The notes: generated by a model from the letters alone, not told the origin. A stretch of 21,178 bases of DNA from a virus (IMGVR_UViG_3300028864_000110:1-21178); one strand, 5' to 3'. Counted from the first letter of the stretch, positions 6,690-13,854 are shown. Numbers and translations are program-made.

Positions 6690-7640
6690 ATGAATTACGA
6701 TGTTCTTATTTCAAACTCAAAACTGAACTGCTTTGGCTTTCGGGTATTGACTTCGGGTATTGATATGGTTCAATTTGAAAAGAACCCTATCATGCTATTT
6801 ATGCATAACAGGCCTTTTGGTCGTGATACGGATGGGATGCTTCCAATTGGTACAGTTATCAATCTGAGAATTGAAAATGATGATTTAATGGGAACGTTGA
6901 ATTTTGACGAAGTTGATGACTTCAGCAAACAAATTAAAGCAAAATGGGATGCCGGTACTTTGCGTATGGTAAGTCCGGGACTTGATCCGAAAGAACGGAG
7001 TGAAGATCCTGCTTATTTATTACCTGGTCAAAAGTATGCCACTGTAACAAAGAGCAAACTTCTTGAAATTAGCGTGGTGGATATGGGTGGTAACGATGAT
7101 GCCCTGGCTTTGTATGCTGATGGAAAACTAATAACACTATCACTGGGTGGAGACAATGAATTTTTAAAACCTATAAATATTATTAATCAAAACGACGAAT
7201 CAATGAAATCAATCGCATTGTTTTTGGGACTGCCGGAAACGGCAACCGAAGCCGAAATACTGGCAAAAGTTACATCAATCAAGTTGGCATCCGACAAAGT
7301 AACTTCGTTGGAAGCGGAAGCTGCAACACAACGTGATCTGGCCATTACTACGGAAGTAGAAGCTGCTATTACGCTTAAAAAGGTAACTGCAGATAAAAAG
7401 GATCATTTTATCACCCTTGGTAAAACTTCCGGACTGGAAGTACTGAAAACTACCCTGGAGTTAATGGTACCATCCAAAAAACCAACCGACGTGATCAACC
7501 TGAATTCAAAAGGTGAAGTTGTAGAGTTCAAGAAACTGAGTGAAGTCCCTGAAGCCGAATTGTTGCTTATGCGCGAAAACGATAAGGACACTTATTGCAA
7601 GCTTTTTAAGGCTGAATACGGCACGGAGATTACTCTTTAA
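6690..7640 (+). CDS. Prohead protease fused to scaffold (Mu gpI-like)
   Basis: 316 aa. The N-terminal half is a serine protease of the HK97-like prohead class: FMHNRPFG contains the likely catalytic His39, and LLEISVVDMGGNDDA the likely nucleophile Ser128. LRMVSPGLDP (91-100) lies between them. After about residue 170 the sequence becomes helical and charged (IKLASDKVTSLEAEAATQRD), and TEVEAAITLKKVTADKKDHF resembles the C-terminal part of Mu gpI, which doubles as scaffold. The protein ends LFKAEYGTEITL. It processes scaffold and probably capsid in the prohead. It is the first plus-strand gene from the divergent promoter region, 61 bp before the MCP gene. Met172 may start a separate scaffold. 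Confidence 0.9.
   Translation: MNYDVLISNSKLNCFGFRVLTSGIDMVQFEKNPIMLFMHNRPFGRDTDGMLPIGTVINLRIENDDLMGTLNFDEVDDFSKQIKAKWDAGTLRMVSPGLDPKERSEDPAYLLPGQKYATVTKSKLLEISVVDMGGNDDALALYADGKLITLSLGGDNEFLKPINIINQNDESMKSIALFLGLPETATEAEILAKVTSIKLASDKVTSLEAEAATQRDLAITTEVEAAITLKKVTADKKDHFITLGKTSGLEVLKTTLELMVPSKKPTDVINLNSKGEVVEFKKLSEVPEAELLLMRENDKDTYCKLFKAEYGTEITL
7203..7640 (+). CDS. Possible internally initiated scaffold protein (Mu gpZ-like)
   Basis: An in-frame ATG (Met172 of the protease gene) begins MKSIALFLGLPETATEAEIL, exactly where the protease domain ends and the helical scaffold region starts. The product would be 145 aa. In Mu, scaffold Z is made from an internal start in the I protease gene, giving a shared C-terminus. 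The upstream sequence is A/T-rich (AATCAAAACGACGAATCA), compatible with Bacteroidota initiation but not diagnostic. Proposed by analogy; the alternative is that scaffold arises only by self-cleavage. Confidence 0.45.
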   Translation: MKSIALFLGLPETATEAEILAKVTSIKLASDKVTSLEAEAATQRDLAITTEVEAAITLKKVTADKKDHFITLGKTSGLEVLKTTLELMVPSKKPTDVINLNSKGEVVEFKKLSEVPEAELLLMRENDKDTYCKLFKAEYGTEITL

Positions 7641-7701
7641 AAGGTGGTCTGTAGAAAGTAGTAAAAACAAGTAATTTAAAAACAATCCAATTTATAAAAC
7701 A

Positions 7702-8760
7702 ATGAAAAAAATATTAGTGTTTTGCCTGGCCTTATTGGTCAATTTCTTTGCCGGAGGCGTAATGTTCGCAGCCGTTGGTATTGCGCCTGTCATAGGTGGG
7801 TTAATTTTTAATGGGGTTGCCATTGTGTCACCTTTATTTGGTGCTCCGATAGGTGCATTTCGTGCAACAATTTTCACTGAGGTTTGGACAGGTGAAATGA
7901 TAAAAGCTTTCCGTAATTCCATGGAGTCAATTGGGTGGATTAGTAGAATACGTGATTATAGCCAGTATGCTAAAAATGATGTCATTCACTTTGTAGACCT
8001 TGGTGGCGATCCAACAGTATTAATCAATAACACATCATATCCATTGGAAATTGAAACCTTATCGGACACCGATAAACCTATCGGACTGGATAAATATCAA
8101 ACTAAACCAAGCCGTATAACCGATGACGAACTGAATGCCATCTCCTACGATAAAATGGGATCGGTGATTGAACGTCACAGTGAAGCAATTAACCAAACAA
8201 AATATGCACGTGCATTACATGCATTGTCACCTAATAGTGACGCTGCCGGTACTCCGGTATTGCTAACAACCGGTGCTACGGCTCCTGAAGGTGGACGTAA
8301 AATGTTGCTTCGTGCAGATATAATCGCGTTAAAAAAGAAATTTGATACGATGAAGGTTCCGGTTGCCGGGCGATGCCTGGTACTTTGTGCTGATCATATT
8401 AATGACTTGCTTCAAAGCGATCAAAAATTTGTGGAACAATACCACAATTATACCACCGGTAAGATTGCTAATCTGTTCTCATTCGAAGTATTTGAATATA
8501 CCGATAGTCCTTATTATGTAGTAGCAGCCAAAACAAAACTGGCTTATGGTTCCGTACCTGGTGTAACACATCGTCAGGCTTCTATTGCCTTCTTTGCTCC
8601 ACAAATGATGAAAGCAACAGGTACAACTAAATCATATTTCAGTGCAGCTGTTGATCACCCTGAAACACAGGAAAACCTTGCCAATTTCCGCACCTATTTT
8701 ATTTGTCTTCCACTAAGGAATCAGGCAATTGGTGCCATTGTCAGCGATATCGTTGCGTAG
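7702..8760 (+). CDS. Major capsid protein with signal-like N-terminus
   Basis: 352 aa. Residues from about 58 on match the Mu-like Bacteroidetes major capsid: FTEVWTGEMIKAFRNSMESI (58-77), NDVIHFVDLGGDP, then VLINNTSYPLEI. Near the C-terminus, TRQ-type residues are replaced by VTHRQASIAFFAPQMMKATG and YFICLPLRNQAIGAIVSD. Placement after the protease-scaffold gene fits. The N-terminus is odd: MKK followed by hydrophobic residues 4-47 (ILVFCLALLVNFFAGGVMFA and onward), which looks like a secretion signal plus a second hydrophobic helix. The A-rich leader before ATG 7702 supports this start. The segment may be a prodomain removed by the protease. A strong hairpin follows the stop. Confidence 0.9.
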   Translation: MKKILVFCLALLVNFFAGGVMFAAVGIAPVIGGLIFNGVAIVSPLFGAPIGAFRATIFTEVWTGEMIKAFRNSMESIGWISRIRDYSQYAKNDVIHFVDLGGDPTVLINNTSYPLEIETLSDTDKPIGLDKYQTKPSRITDDELNAISYDKMGSVIERHSEAINQTKYARALHALSPNSDAAGTPVLLTTGATAPEGGRKMLLRADIIALKKKFDTMKVPVAGRCLVLCADHINDLLQSDQKFVEQYHNYTTGKIANLFSFEVFEYTDSPYYVVAAKTKLAYGSVPGVTHRQASIAFFAPQMMKATGTTKSYFSAAVDHPETQENLANFRTYFICLPLRNQAIGAIVSDIVA

Positions 8761-8770
8761 TTATTAATTA

Positions 8771-8798
8771 GTAACCGGTTGTCATAATAACCGGTTAC
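8771..8798 (+). promoter_or_regulatory. 10-bp hairpin just after the major capsid gene
   Basis: GTAACCGGTT (8771-8780) and AACCGGTTAC (8789-8798) form a perfect 10-bp stem with an 8-nt loop, 10 bp past the MCP stop. The following bases (ATTAAACACA) are not a U-tract, so it is probably a partial terminator or a 3'-end stabiliser that keeps MCP mRNA abundant relative to downstream genes. Confidence 0.75.
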
Positions 8799-8815
8799 AT
8801 TAAACACATACAAAA

Positions 8816-9211
8816 ATGACTAATAAAGAAAATAGTGAAGATCTAAAAGTGACTCCTGTAAAAACAGGTGAAGTTACTCCTGAAAAAGTTATTGAACAGG
8901 TTCCTGAAAAAGAAGTTGAGAAAGTTCCTGAAAAAGAAGTTCCTGAAAAGGAAGTTACTGAAAAGGAAGTAGAGAAAACACCGGAAACTGAAATAGAACA
9001 AGAGTTACCTGTTTTCCCTGCAGTGTCAAAAGTTGAAGCAAGCAATACATCAAAGTTTTATGATGAATCGGAATCTCTTTTTAAAGACTATCCGGATGCA
9101 ATTGCGTTCCACTTTACAAGTGACGGCCTCGCCTTTTTTCAACATACCGATGCCAGGAACCATGCCTCTACATTAGAGGACAAAGAAGTTATTTCAAAAG
9201 TACGTCAATAA
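8816..9211 (+). CDS. Capsid-adjacent protein with Val-Pro-Glu-Lys repeats
   Basis: 131 aa in two parts. Residues about 12-65 are a low-complexity acidic/basic linker made of VPEKEVEK-type units (EKVPEKEVPEKEVTEKEVEK). Residues about 75-131 form a compact domain: FYDESESLFKDYPDAIAFHF, then TSDGLAFFQHTDARNHASTL. The TSDGxAF...A.NHA pattern is one I recognise from proteins encoded right after the major capsid gene in Bacteroidetes phages, where Mu has gp35. A capsid-associated or decoration role is plausible but unproven. The repeat encodes an extended, probably disordered arm and could vary in length between relatives by slippage. Confidence 0.7.
   Translation: MTNKENSEDLKVTPVKTGEVTPEKVIEQVPEKEVEKVPEKEVPEKEVTEKEVEKTPETEIEQELPVFPAVSKVEASNTSKFYDESESLFKDYPDAIAFHFTSDGLAFFQHTDARNHASTLEDKEVISKVRQ
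8900..8985 (+). repeat. Imperfect coding repeat (Val-Pro-Glu-Lys units)
   Basis: Variants of GTTCCTGAAAAAGAAGTT recur in tandem with changing A/G third positions, encoding VPEKEVEK, VPEKE, VPEKE, VTEKE and VEKTPE. This is in-frame low-complexity expansion inside the capsid-adjacent gene. Confidence 0.8.
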
Positions 9212-9242
9212 ACCATTTCCGTGTGTGTTCAACGTTTCGGGA

Positions 9243-9266
9243 TACCGGCAGCTCTTACCGCCGGTA
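9243..9266 (+). other. Hairpin upstream of the tail sheath gene
   Basis: TACCGGC (9243-9249) and GCCGGTA (9260-9266) form a 7-bp GC-rich stem with a 10-nt loop in the 92-bp gap before the sheath start. No U-tract follows. It may be an mRNA processing or stability element at a segment boundary. Confidence 0.5.
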
Positions 9267-9303
9267 CCGGAACAATGGACAACGGGAAAATTAAAAAAAC
9301 AAT

Positions 9304-10500
9304 ATGTTACCACGCGTAAAAATATATTTTGAAAACGGAGCTTTAGGCAGTTCCACGCCATCCGATGATGCCGTGGTAGGATTATTGGCCTCCGGTGTGG
9401 CAGTAACGGGTAAGTTTGTTCCTGGAACATCATACCTTATTACCTCACCTGATGGATTGACCAAGTTAGGTATTACTTCCGCTGTGAACGATGTAAATGC
9501 ATTGATATTTAAAACGGTTGATGAATTCTATACAGAAGCTCCCATTGGTACTAAATTATGGATATTAGCAGCTGTTAATACCTTATCTATGTCCGACCTG
9601 GTTGATAGTACAAAAACGTATGCAAAAACGCTTATTAATGCAGCAAATGGAGCTATTAACTTCATTATGGTTGCCAAAAGTGATGCAATTGCGTATGTTC
9701 CTGTAGTTACTACCGGAATGGATTCGGATGTTGCCCTGGCTATTACCAACGCCCAGGCATTAGGTGAATGGGCTACTGAAACTAAATATGCTCCGCTGTT
9801 TACCATTTTGCCCGGAAGACATTATACCGGAACGGCATCAGCTCTTACCGATCTGGCTCTCGCAGCTAATAACCGGGTTTGTGTGATAATTGGTGACACG
9901 GTAAGTGGCAGCAAGGATGCATCGGTTGGCTTAATGGCAGGTCGTATAGCTGCTATTCCGGTACAACGATCTATTGCACGTGTAAAAACGGGTGCTATCC
10001 CTGTAAACTCAATGTTTATTGGAGCTATAGCTGCTGAACTGGGTGATCCTGATATTATAAACGATAAAGGGTATGTCACCTTCCGCACATTTGTAGGGAA
10101 AGCCGGGTATTACTTTACGGATGATAAACTGGCCACTGATCCAACTGATGACTATGCATTAATCCCAAGACGTCGTGTTATTGACAAGGCTTACCGGATC
10201 GGATATAAAACAATGGTAAACGAATTGAGCAACGAGGTTCCGGTGACGGACTCAGGTTCTATTCCTGCTCCGATTGTAAAAAGTATTCAGAATGCAGTTG
10301 AAGTTGCCATTGAAACAAATATGAACGGCAACCTGGGAGTTGATCCTGGCAATCCAAAAGATACCGGCGTTCAGTGTTTTATTGATGCTTCACAAAACAT
10401 TGTCAGTTCTTCGACATTGATCGCATCGCTTAAGGTTAAACCTTTCGGATATTCAAAGTACATTGATTTGTACCTGGGCTTTAAAACAACAACTGTATAA
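9304..10500 (+). CDS. Tail sheath protein, DUF2586 family
   Basis: 398 aa. This is the contractile sheath subunit that surrounds the tail tube. The N-terminal MLPRVKIYFENGALGSSTPS, the Rossmann-like segments (LWILAAVNTLSMSDLV, INFIMVAKSD) and the C-terminal region with YALIPRRRVIDKAYRIGYKT (about residues 280-299), then a long helix with SIQNAVEVAIETNMNGN, match DUF2586, the sheath family of Bacteroidetes Mu-like phages. The last ~30 residues end in a beta-rich KVKPFGYSKYIDLYLGFKTT, the strand-swapping type of C-terminus that links sheath subunits. The tube gene follows after 13 bp, the standard sheath-tube order. The presence of a sheath makes this a myovirus-type particle. Confidence 0.9.
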   Translation: MLPRVKIYFENGALGSSTPSDDAVVGLLASGVAVTGKFVPGTSYLITSPDGLTKLGITSAVNDVNALIFKTVDEFYTEAPIGTKLWILAAVNTLSMSDLVDSTKTYAKTLINAANGAINFIMVAKSDAIAYVPVVTTGMDSDVALAITNAQALGEWATETKYAPLFTILPGRHYTGTASALTDLALAANNRVCVIIGDTVSGSKDASVGLMAGRIAAIPVQRSIARVKTGAIPVNSMFIGAIAAELGDPDIINDKGYVTFRTFVGKAGYYFTDDKLATDPTDDYALIPRRRVIDKAYRIGYKTMVNELSNEVPVTDSGSIPAPIVKSIQNAVEVAIETNMNGNLGVDPGNPKDTGVQCFIDASQNIVSSSTLIASLKVKPFGYSKYIDLYLGFKTTTV

Positions 10501-10513
10501 TCATTTTAAAAAC

Positions 10514-10930
10514 ATGTTTGATTCAAGAGAATACGAATTTGCTGACTTAACCCTGGTGTTAGGTGGCAAGGATATCACAGGTTTCCGTGGTATCAAATAC
10601 ACTACCAAACAGGAAAAGGAAGTGGTGTACGGTAAAGGGAATGAGCCATTGAAAATTCAGAAAGGCAATAAGAGCCATGAGGGTGAACTTACTATCTTGC
10701 AGAGTGAATATGAAACCTTGGTGGCTAATAGTGCCGATGGTTCATTATTATCACTTCAACTGGATGCGGTAGTTGCGTATGGTAATCCCGGTAACGGTGA
10801 TATGCTGATTACGGATATTTTGCAAGGCCTTCAGTTTACTGAAGAAAGCAAAGAAGTAAAACAGGGTGACAAATTTATGGAGTGCAAACTTCCATTTATA
10901 TTTTTGAGAAAGAAAGCTCAAACGATTTAA
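10514..10930 (+). CDS. Tail tube protein
   Basis: 138 aa from ATG 10514; a longer reading from 10463 would overlap the sheath gene and adds no homologous sequence. It begins MFDSREYEFADLTLVLGGKD, with ITGFRGIKYTTKQEKEVVYG (about residues 21-40), IQKGNKSHEGELTILQSEYE and TDILQGLQFTEESKEVKQGD later. Alternating beta-strands and the x-x-GxxKSxxGELTIxxxE pattern match the tube proteins of this phage group. It would form stacked hexameric rings inside the sheath. A very strong intrinsic terminator follows, as often seen after abundant structural genes. Confidence 0.88.
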   Translation: MFDSREYEFADLTLVLGGKDITGFRGIKYTTKQEKEVVYGKGNEPLKIQKGNKSHEGELTILQSEYETLVANSADGSLLSLQLDAVVAYGNPGNGDMLITDILQGLQFTEESKEVKQGDKFMECKLPFIFLRKKAQTI

Positions 10931-10953
10931 AACCTATAAAATTAATGACTAAC

Positions 10954-10994
10954 AAAAGCAGTCGGTCAATAGCTGGCTGACTGCTTTTATTTTA
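10954..10994 (+). terminator. Intrinsic terminator after the tail tube gene
   Basis: AAAAGCAGTC (10954-10963) pairs perfectly with GACTGCTTTT (10979-10988). The inner bases GGTCA/TGGCT extend the stem to about 15 bp with two G-U pairs and a 5-nt loop. TTTTATTTT follows. It sits 23 bp past the tube stop and 24 bp before the next start codon. Confidence 0.9.
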
Positions 10995-11017
10995 AAAACA
11001 AAATAATAACACACACA

Positions 11018-11326
11018 ATGGAAAAAGAATTAATAGGACAGGCAACTCCTGAACAAATTGCCGAATGGAAAGCAAAAAATAAAAATGTATTTGCAGTTAC
11101 CGTTGATGGTCATATTGCTTATTTAAAAAGTCCTGATCGTAAAACATTATCGTACGCTACTGTTGCCGGCACAAAAGACGCCCTTAAATTCAATGAAGTA
11201 TTGATTAATGGCTGCTGGTTAGGAGGTAGTGAAAACATCAAAACAGATGATGACTTGTTTTATGCAGTTGGAAAGCAACTTGTTGAAATAATCCAGGTAA
11301 AAGAAGCTGAACTCGTAAAGTTATAG
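11018..11326 (+). CDS. Tail assembly chaperone, short (frame-0) form
   Basis: 102 aa. It begins MEKELIGQATPEQIAEWKAK, with AVTVDGHIAYLKSPDRKTLS (about residues 26-45), then FNEVLINGCWLGGSENIKTD (58-77), and ends VKEAELVKL. This is the pattern of the small protein encoded between tube and tape measure in Bacteroidetes Mu-like phages, equivalent to Mu gp41 and lambda G. These chaperones coat the tape measure before tube polymerisation. The stop TAG at 11324 sits directly after the slip site for a -1 frameshift that makes a 156-aa long form. It is the first gene after the strong terminator. Confidence 0.85.
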   Translation: MEKELIGQATPEQIAEWKAKNKNVFAVTVDGHIAYLKSPDRKTLSYATVAGTKDALKFNEVLINGCWLGGSENIKTDDDLFYAVGKQLVEIIQVKEAELVKL

Positions 11327-11349
11327 AGGAAGGTGTTGTGCAACCTTCC
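11314..11349 (+). promoter_or_regulatory. Programmed -1 ribosomal frameshift signal
   Basis: The shift must lie between the -1-frame stop TGA (11308-11310) and the frame-0 stop TAG (11324-11326). Within it CGTAAAG (11314-11320) offers A AAG, on which tRNA-Lys can slip back to AAA. It is the A-site half of lambda's GGGAAAG. Seven nt later GGAAGGT (11328-11334) pairs with ACCTTCC (11343-11349), loop 8 nt, giving a 7-bp stimulatory hairpin. The nearby stop also favours slippage. Confidence 0.78.
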
Positions 11350-11487
11350 GAATGGATAAGAAAAATTAATGCACAATTACGGTATTACCTCCATCTCGAT
11401 CCGGACCTGCTGACGGATATACAATGGGCAAATGCCTGGAAAGAGTTGGAGTGGATACGTGAAGAGGAAGCGAAAGCCAATAAATGA
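11318..11487 (+). CDS. -1 frameshift extension of the tail assembly chaperone (gpGT-like)
   Basis: A second open frame, -1 to the chaperone, runs from the slip codon AAG (11318-11320) to TGA at 11485-11487 and adds 55 residues: VIEEGVVQPSEWIRKINAQL onward to the acidic end WIREEEAKANK. It has no start codon of its own at its beginning and fills the gap to the tape measure. The fusion (frame 0 to Lys101, then this) would be 156 aa, as in lambda G-GT and Mu gp41/42. The aromatic stretch RYYLHLDPDLLTDIQWANAW resembles what I know of the T-part in related phages. Confidence 0.82.
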
Positions 11488-11523
11488 TTTACACATATTA
11501 AGAATAGATTTACATAGATAATA

Positions 11524-13221
11524 ATGGCAAATATATACGAATACATCATAAAGCTAAATGCCCGTATGGACGGTATAGTTGCTGCTAATAAGGGATTGCA
11601 ACGAACTGACCAACTTGCACATGCTGCCCAGGCATCAGCTAATGGTTTGAGTGGCGCATTTAGTAAAGTAGGTGGTGTATTGGGTGCCATGGGAATTGGT
11701 TTTGGCATGTTTCAGGTAGTGAATATGATGAAACAAGGCGTTGAAAAATCTCATGAGCTTCATCTGGCACAGGCACAATTACAGGCCGGACTTATCAGTA
11801 CCGGGAATGCTGCCGGAATTACGATGCAGAGTATTGATGCCATTGCTTCAAAAATAAGTGCAAATTCTTTAAGTAGCCGCGCTGATGTTCTTTCAATGCA
11901 GTCTATCCTATTGACTTTTCCCAATGTATCAAAACAAACATTTGGGGCAGCATCACAAGCCATTGCAGACATGAGTACCCGTATGAAAACGGATATGAGT
12001 TCAACAGCTTTACAAGTTGGTAAAGCTCTTCAAGATCCTATCCTTGGTATAACAGCCTTACGTCGTGCAGGTGTAAACTTCAATGGTGAACAAAAAGAAC
12101 TGATTAAAAGCCTTGTAAAAGGGGGTAATATGGCAGCTGCCCAGACTATGATTTTGACGGAACTTAACAAAGAGTTTGGAGGATCGGCCAAAGCAGCTTA
12201 TGATGCTACTCCTATGGCACATTATAATAAGGCAATCGGTAAAATAATGTTATCAGTTGGTGATCTTGGTATTAAGATTCAGGAAAAATTAGTTCCATCG
12301 TTGGAAATCTTTGCTGATAACTTTAAATCTACTCTTTCGGTTGGAATTCAGTTTGTAAAATCATTATACGATATAAAAGATGTCTTATTGATTCTAGGAG
12401 GTGGATTTGCTGCATATAATATTATACTTGGAGCTGTAGCACTTAAAACGGCTGTATTAACATGGTATACCGGATTATCAACAGCTGCTATCATTGTCAA
12501 CACGTTGGTTACTGAAGGATGGGCTGCTGCCATGGTAGCTGTCAATATAGCCATGTCTGCTAACCCTATTGGTTTTATAATTGCATTAATAGCTTTGTTG
12601 GTTGCAGGGATAGTTTATTGTTATAATCGGTTTGGATGGTTTCGTGGTGCTATTTTGGGTGCATGGGAAGCAATTAAAGGTTTTGGAAATATTATTAAAG
12701 AATTTATAATTGATCGGATTGTTGGAATACTTTCGGGTCTGGGTGGATTAGGTAAGGCACTGGTTCAGTTTTTTAAAGGTGACTGGAAAGCTGCCTGGGC
12801 AACCGCCAATCAGGCAAGTAAAGATCTTATTGGTTTTGGTGCAGTTGGAAATGCAATAAATAACGCCAAAGAAGTTGGTAAGAACATTGGAGCAGCCTAT
12901 CATCAGGGAGTTTCTGAGATAGATGCAAAGAATAAAGCCGGAATAAAGAATAGTGATAAGGCAGGAATTAAAACAGCTACCGTTCCAGGGCTTGGAGTTG
13001 TGGGTGCAGGTGGAACCGGTGGAGGTGCAGCAGCTACAAAAGCAGGAACAGAAAAAGTAGCTACCGGTGGAACCCGCAATACATCTATTACTATTAATCT
13101 GGGTAAAATGGTGGAAAGTATCATTTTTCAGGGAGGTGTAAAAGAGAATGAAAAAGATTTAGTGAGTCAGGTAGAAGCAGCTTTGTTGAGAGTGCTGTAT
13201 TCGGCACAGTCGGCTTCTTAA
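11524..13221 (+). CDS. Tail tape measure protein
   Basis: 565 aa, short for a tape measure and implying a short contractile tail if the usual length-to-residue relation holds. The N-terminus is amphipathic (MANIYEYIIKLNARMDGIVA), followed by Ala/Gly-rich helices with SKISANSLSSRADVLSMQSI (about residues 117-136) and ADMSTRMKTDMSSTALQVGK. A hydrophobic centre spans about 285-370 and includes ANPIGFIIALIALLVAGIVY, a hallmark of tape measures. A Gly-rich linker (GVVGAGGTGGGAAATKAG) near 495 leads to a small C-terminal domain (ITINLGKMVESIIFQGG). It lies directly after the chaperone pair, the invariant order. Confidence 0.93.
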   Translation: MANIYEYIIKLNARMDGIVAANKGLQRTDQLAHAAQASANGLSGAFSKVGGVLGAMGIGFGMFQVVNMMKQGVEKSHELHLAQAQLQAGLISTGNAAGITMQSIDAIASKISANSLSSRADVLSMQSILLTFPNVSKQTFGAASQAIADMSTRMKTDMSSTALQVGKALQDPILGITALRRAGVNFNGEQKELIKSLVKGGNMAAAQTMILTELNKEFGGSAKAAYDATPMAHYNKAIGKIMLSVGDLGIKIQEKLVPSLEIFADNFKSTLSVGIQFVKSLYDIKDVLLILGGGFAAYNIILGAVALKTAVLTWYTGLSTAAIIVNTLVTEGWAAAMVAVNIAMSANPIGFIIALIALLVAGIVYCYNRFGWFRGAILGAWEAIKGFGNIIKEFIIDRIVGILSGLGGLGKALVQFFKGDWKAAWATANQASKDLIGFGAVGNAINNAKEVGKNIGAAYHQGVSEIDAKNKAGIKNSDKAGIKTATVPGLGVVGAGGTGGGAAATKAGTEKVATGGTRNTSITINLGKMVESIIFQGGVKENEKDLVSQVEAALLRVLYSAQSAS

Positions 13222-13254
13222 ATAAAATTATACGTAATAAAATAAATTACACGA

Positions 13255-13854
13255 ATGTTTGACCCAATAAGAGATTTAAACGAAGCAACAAATATAGCAC
13301 TCATAACACAAAATGCCCTTGGGTTTGCTATGCCTCCGTTTATTCCTTTCAGGGATACGGTAATAGTACGCGGGTCGGAGGATGTGGAAGCGTCGGCAGA
13401 ACTGACAAGCCGTATAAATTCGGGATTTGTTGAAAATACAAACTGGGTAGTTCCATTATCATTTCAAATTGATGGATTAACTGATTTCGATTTTCCGGTG
13501 GATCCAATCATTTCATTATCCAGTAAAAATATTATTACACGCCGGTATGTAAATAAGTCAACAAAGCGTGGATCAATTAAAGAACACTGGAGTCAGGATG
13601 ATTGGGAAATTACAATTACAGGAATTATCATAGAACCGGATACTGATTTTATGGAAAACATACTACTTGAATTGCGTAAATATTTAAACAGTTCAAAGTC
13701 AATATCTGTAAAATGCCCGGTATTTAATCAAATGGATATATTACGGATTGCCATTGAAACATACGACTTTCCATTTACAAAAGGAGTGGAGAATCAGGCA
13801 TTCATAATTAAAGCTTTCAGCGATGAAGATTATGACCTTTTAATAAAGAATTAA
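13255..13854 (+). CDS. DUF6046-like tail/baseplate protein
   Basis: 199 aa. Notable stretches are FRDTVIVRGSEDVEASAELT, TRRYVNKSTKRGSIKEHWSQ (about residues 96-115), DDWEITITGIIIEPDTDF (116-133) and a final IKAFSDEDYDLLIKN. The RGSIKEhWsqDDWeItItG segment is what I associate with the Bacteroidetes family DUF6046. It occupies the place of Mu gp43-type (tube initiator / DNA-circularisation-family) proteins between tape measure and hub. A role in starting the tube on the baseplate is inferred from position. The following gap carries the second 25-bp repeat. Confidence 0.7.
   Translation: MFDPIRDLNEATNIALITQNALGFAMPPFIPFRDTVIVRGSEDVEASAELTSRINSGFVENTNWVVPLSFQIDGLTDFDFPVDPIISLSSKNIITRRYVNKSTKRGSIKEHWSQDDWEITITGIIIEPDTDFMENILLELRKYLNSSKSISVKCPVFNQMDILRIAIETYDFPFTKGVENQAFIIKAFSDEDYDLLIKN

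Noticed and set aside
8800-9045. Minus-strand reading frame opposite the repeat-rich gene
   Set aside because: Its Ser/Thr/Phe/Gly repeats are the antisense of the Val-Pro-Glu-Lys repeats; it has no independent coding signs.
10463-10513. Longer start for the tail tube gene
   Set aside because: It would overlap the sheath gene end and adds unrelated residues; ATG 10514 gives the expected N-terminus after an A-rich leader.
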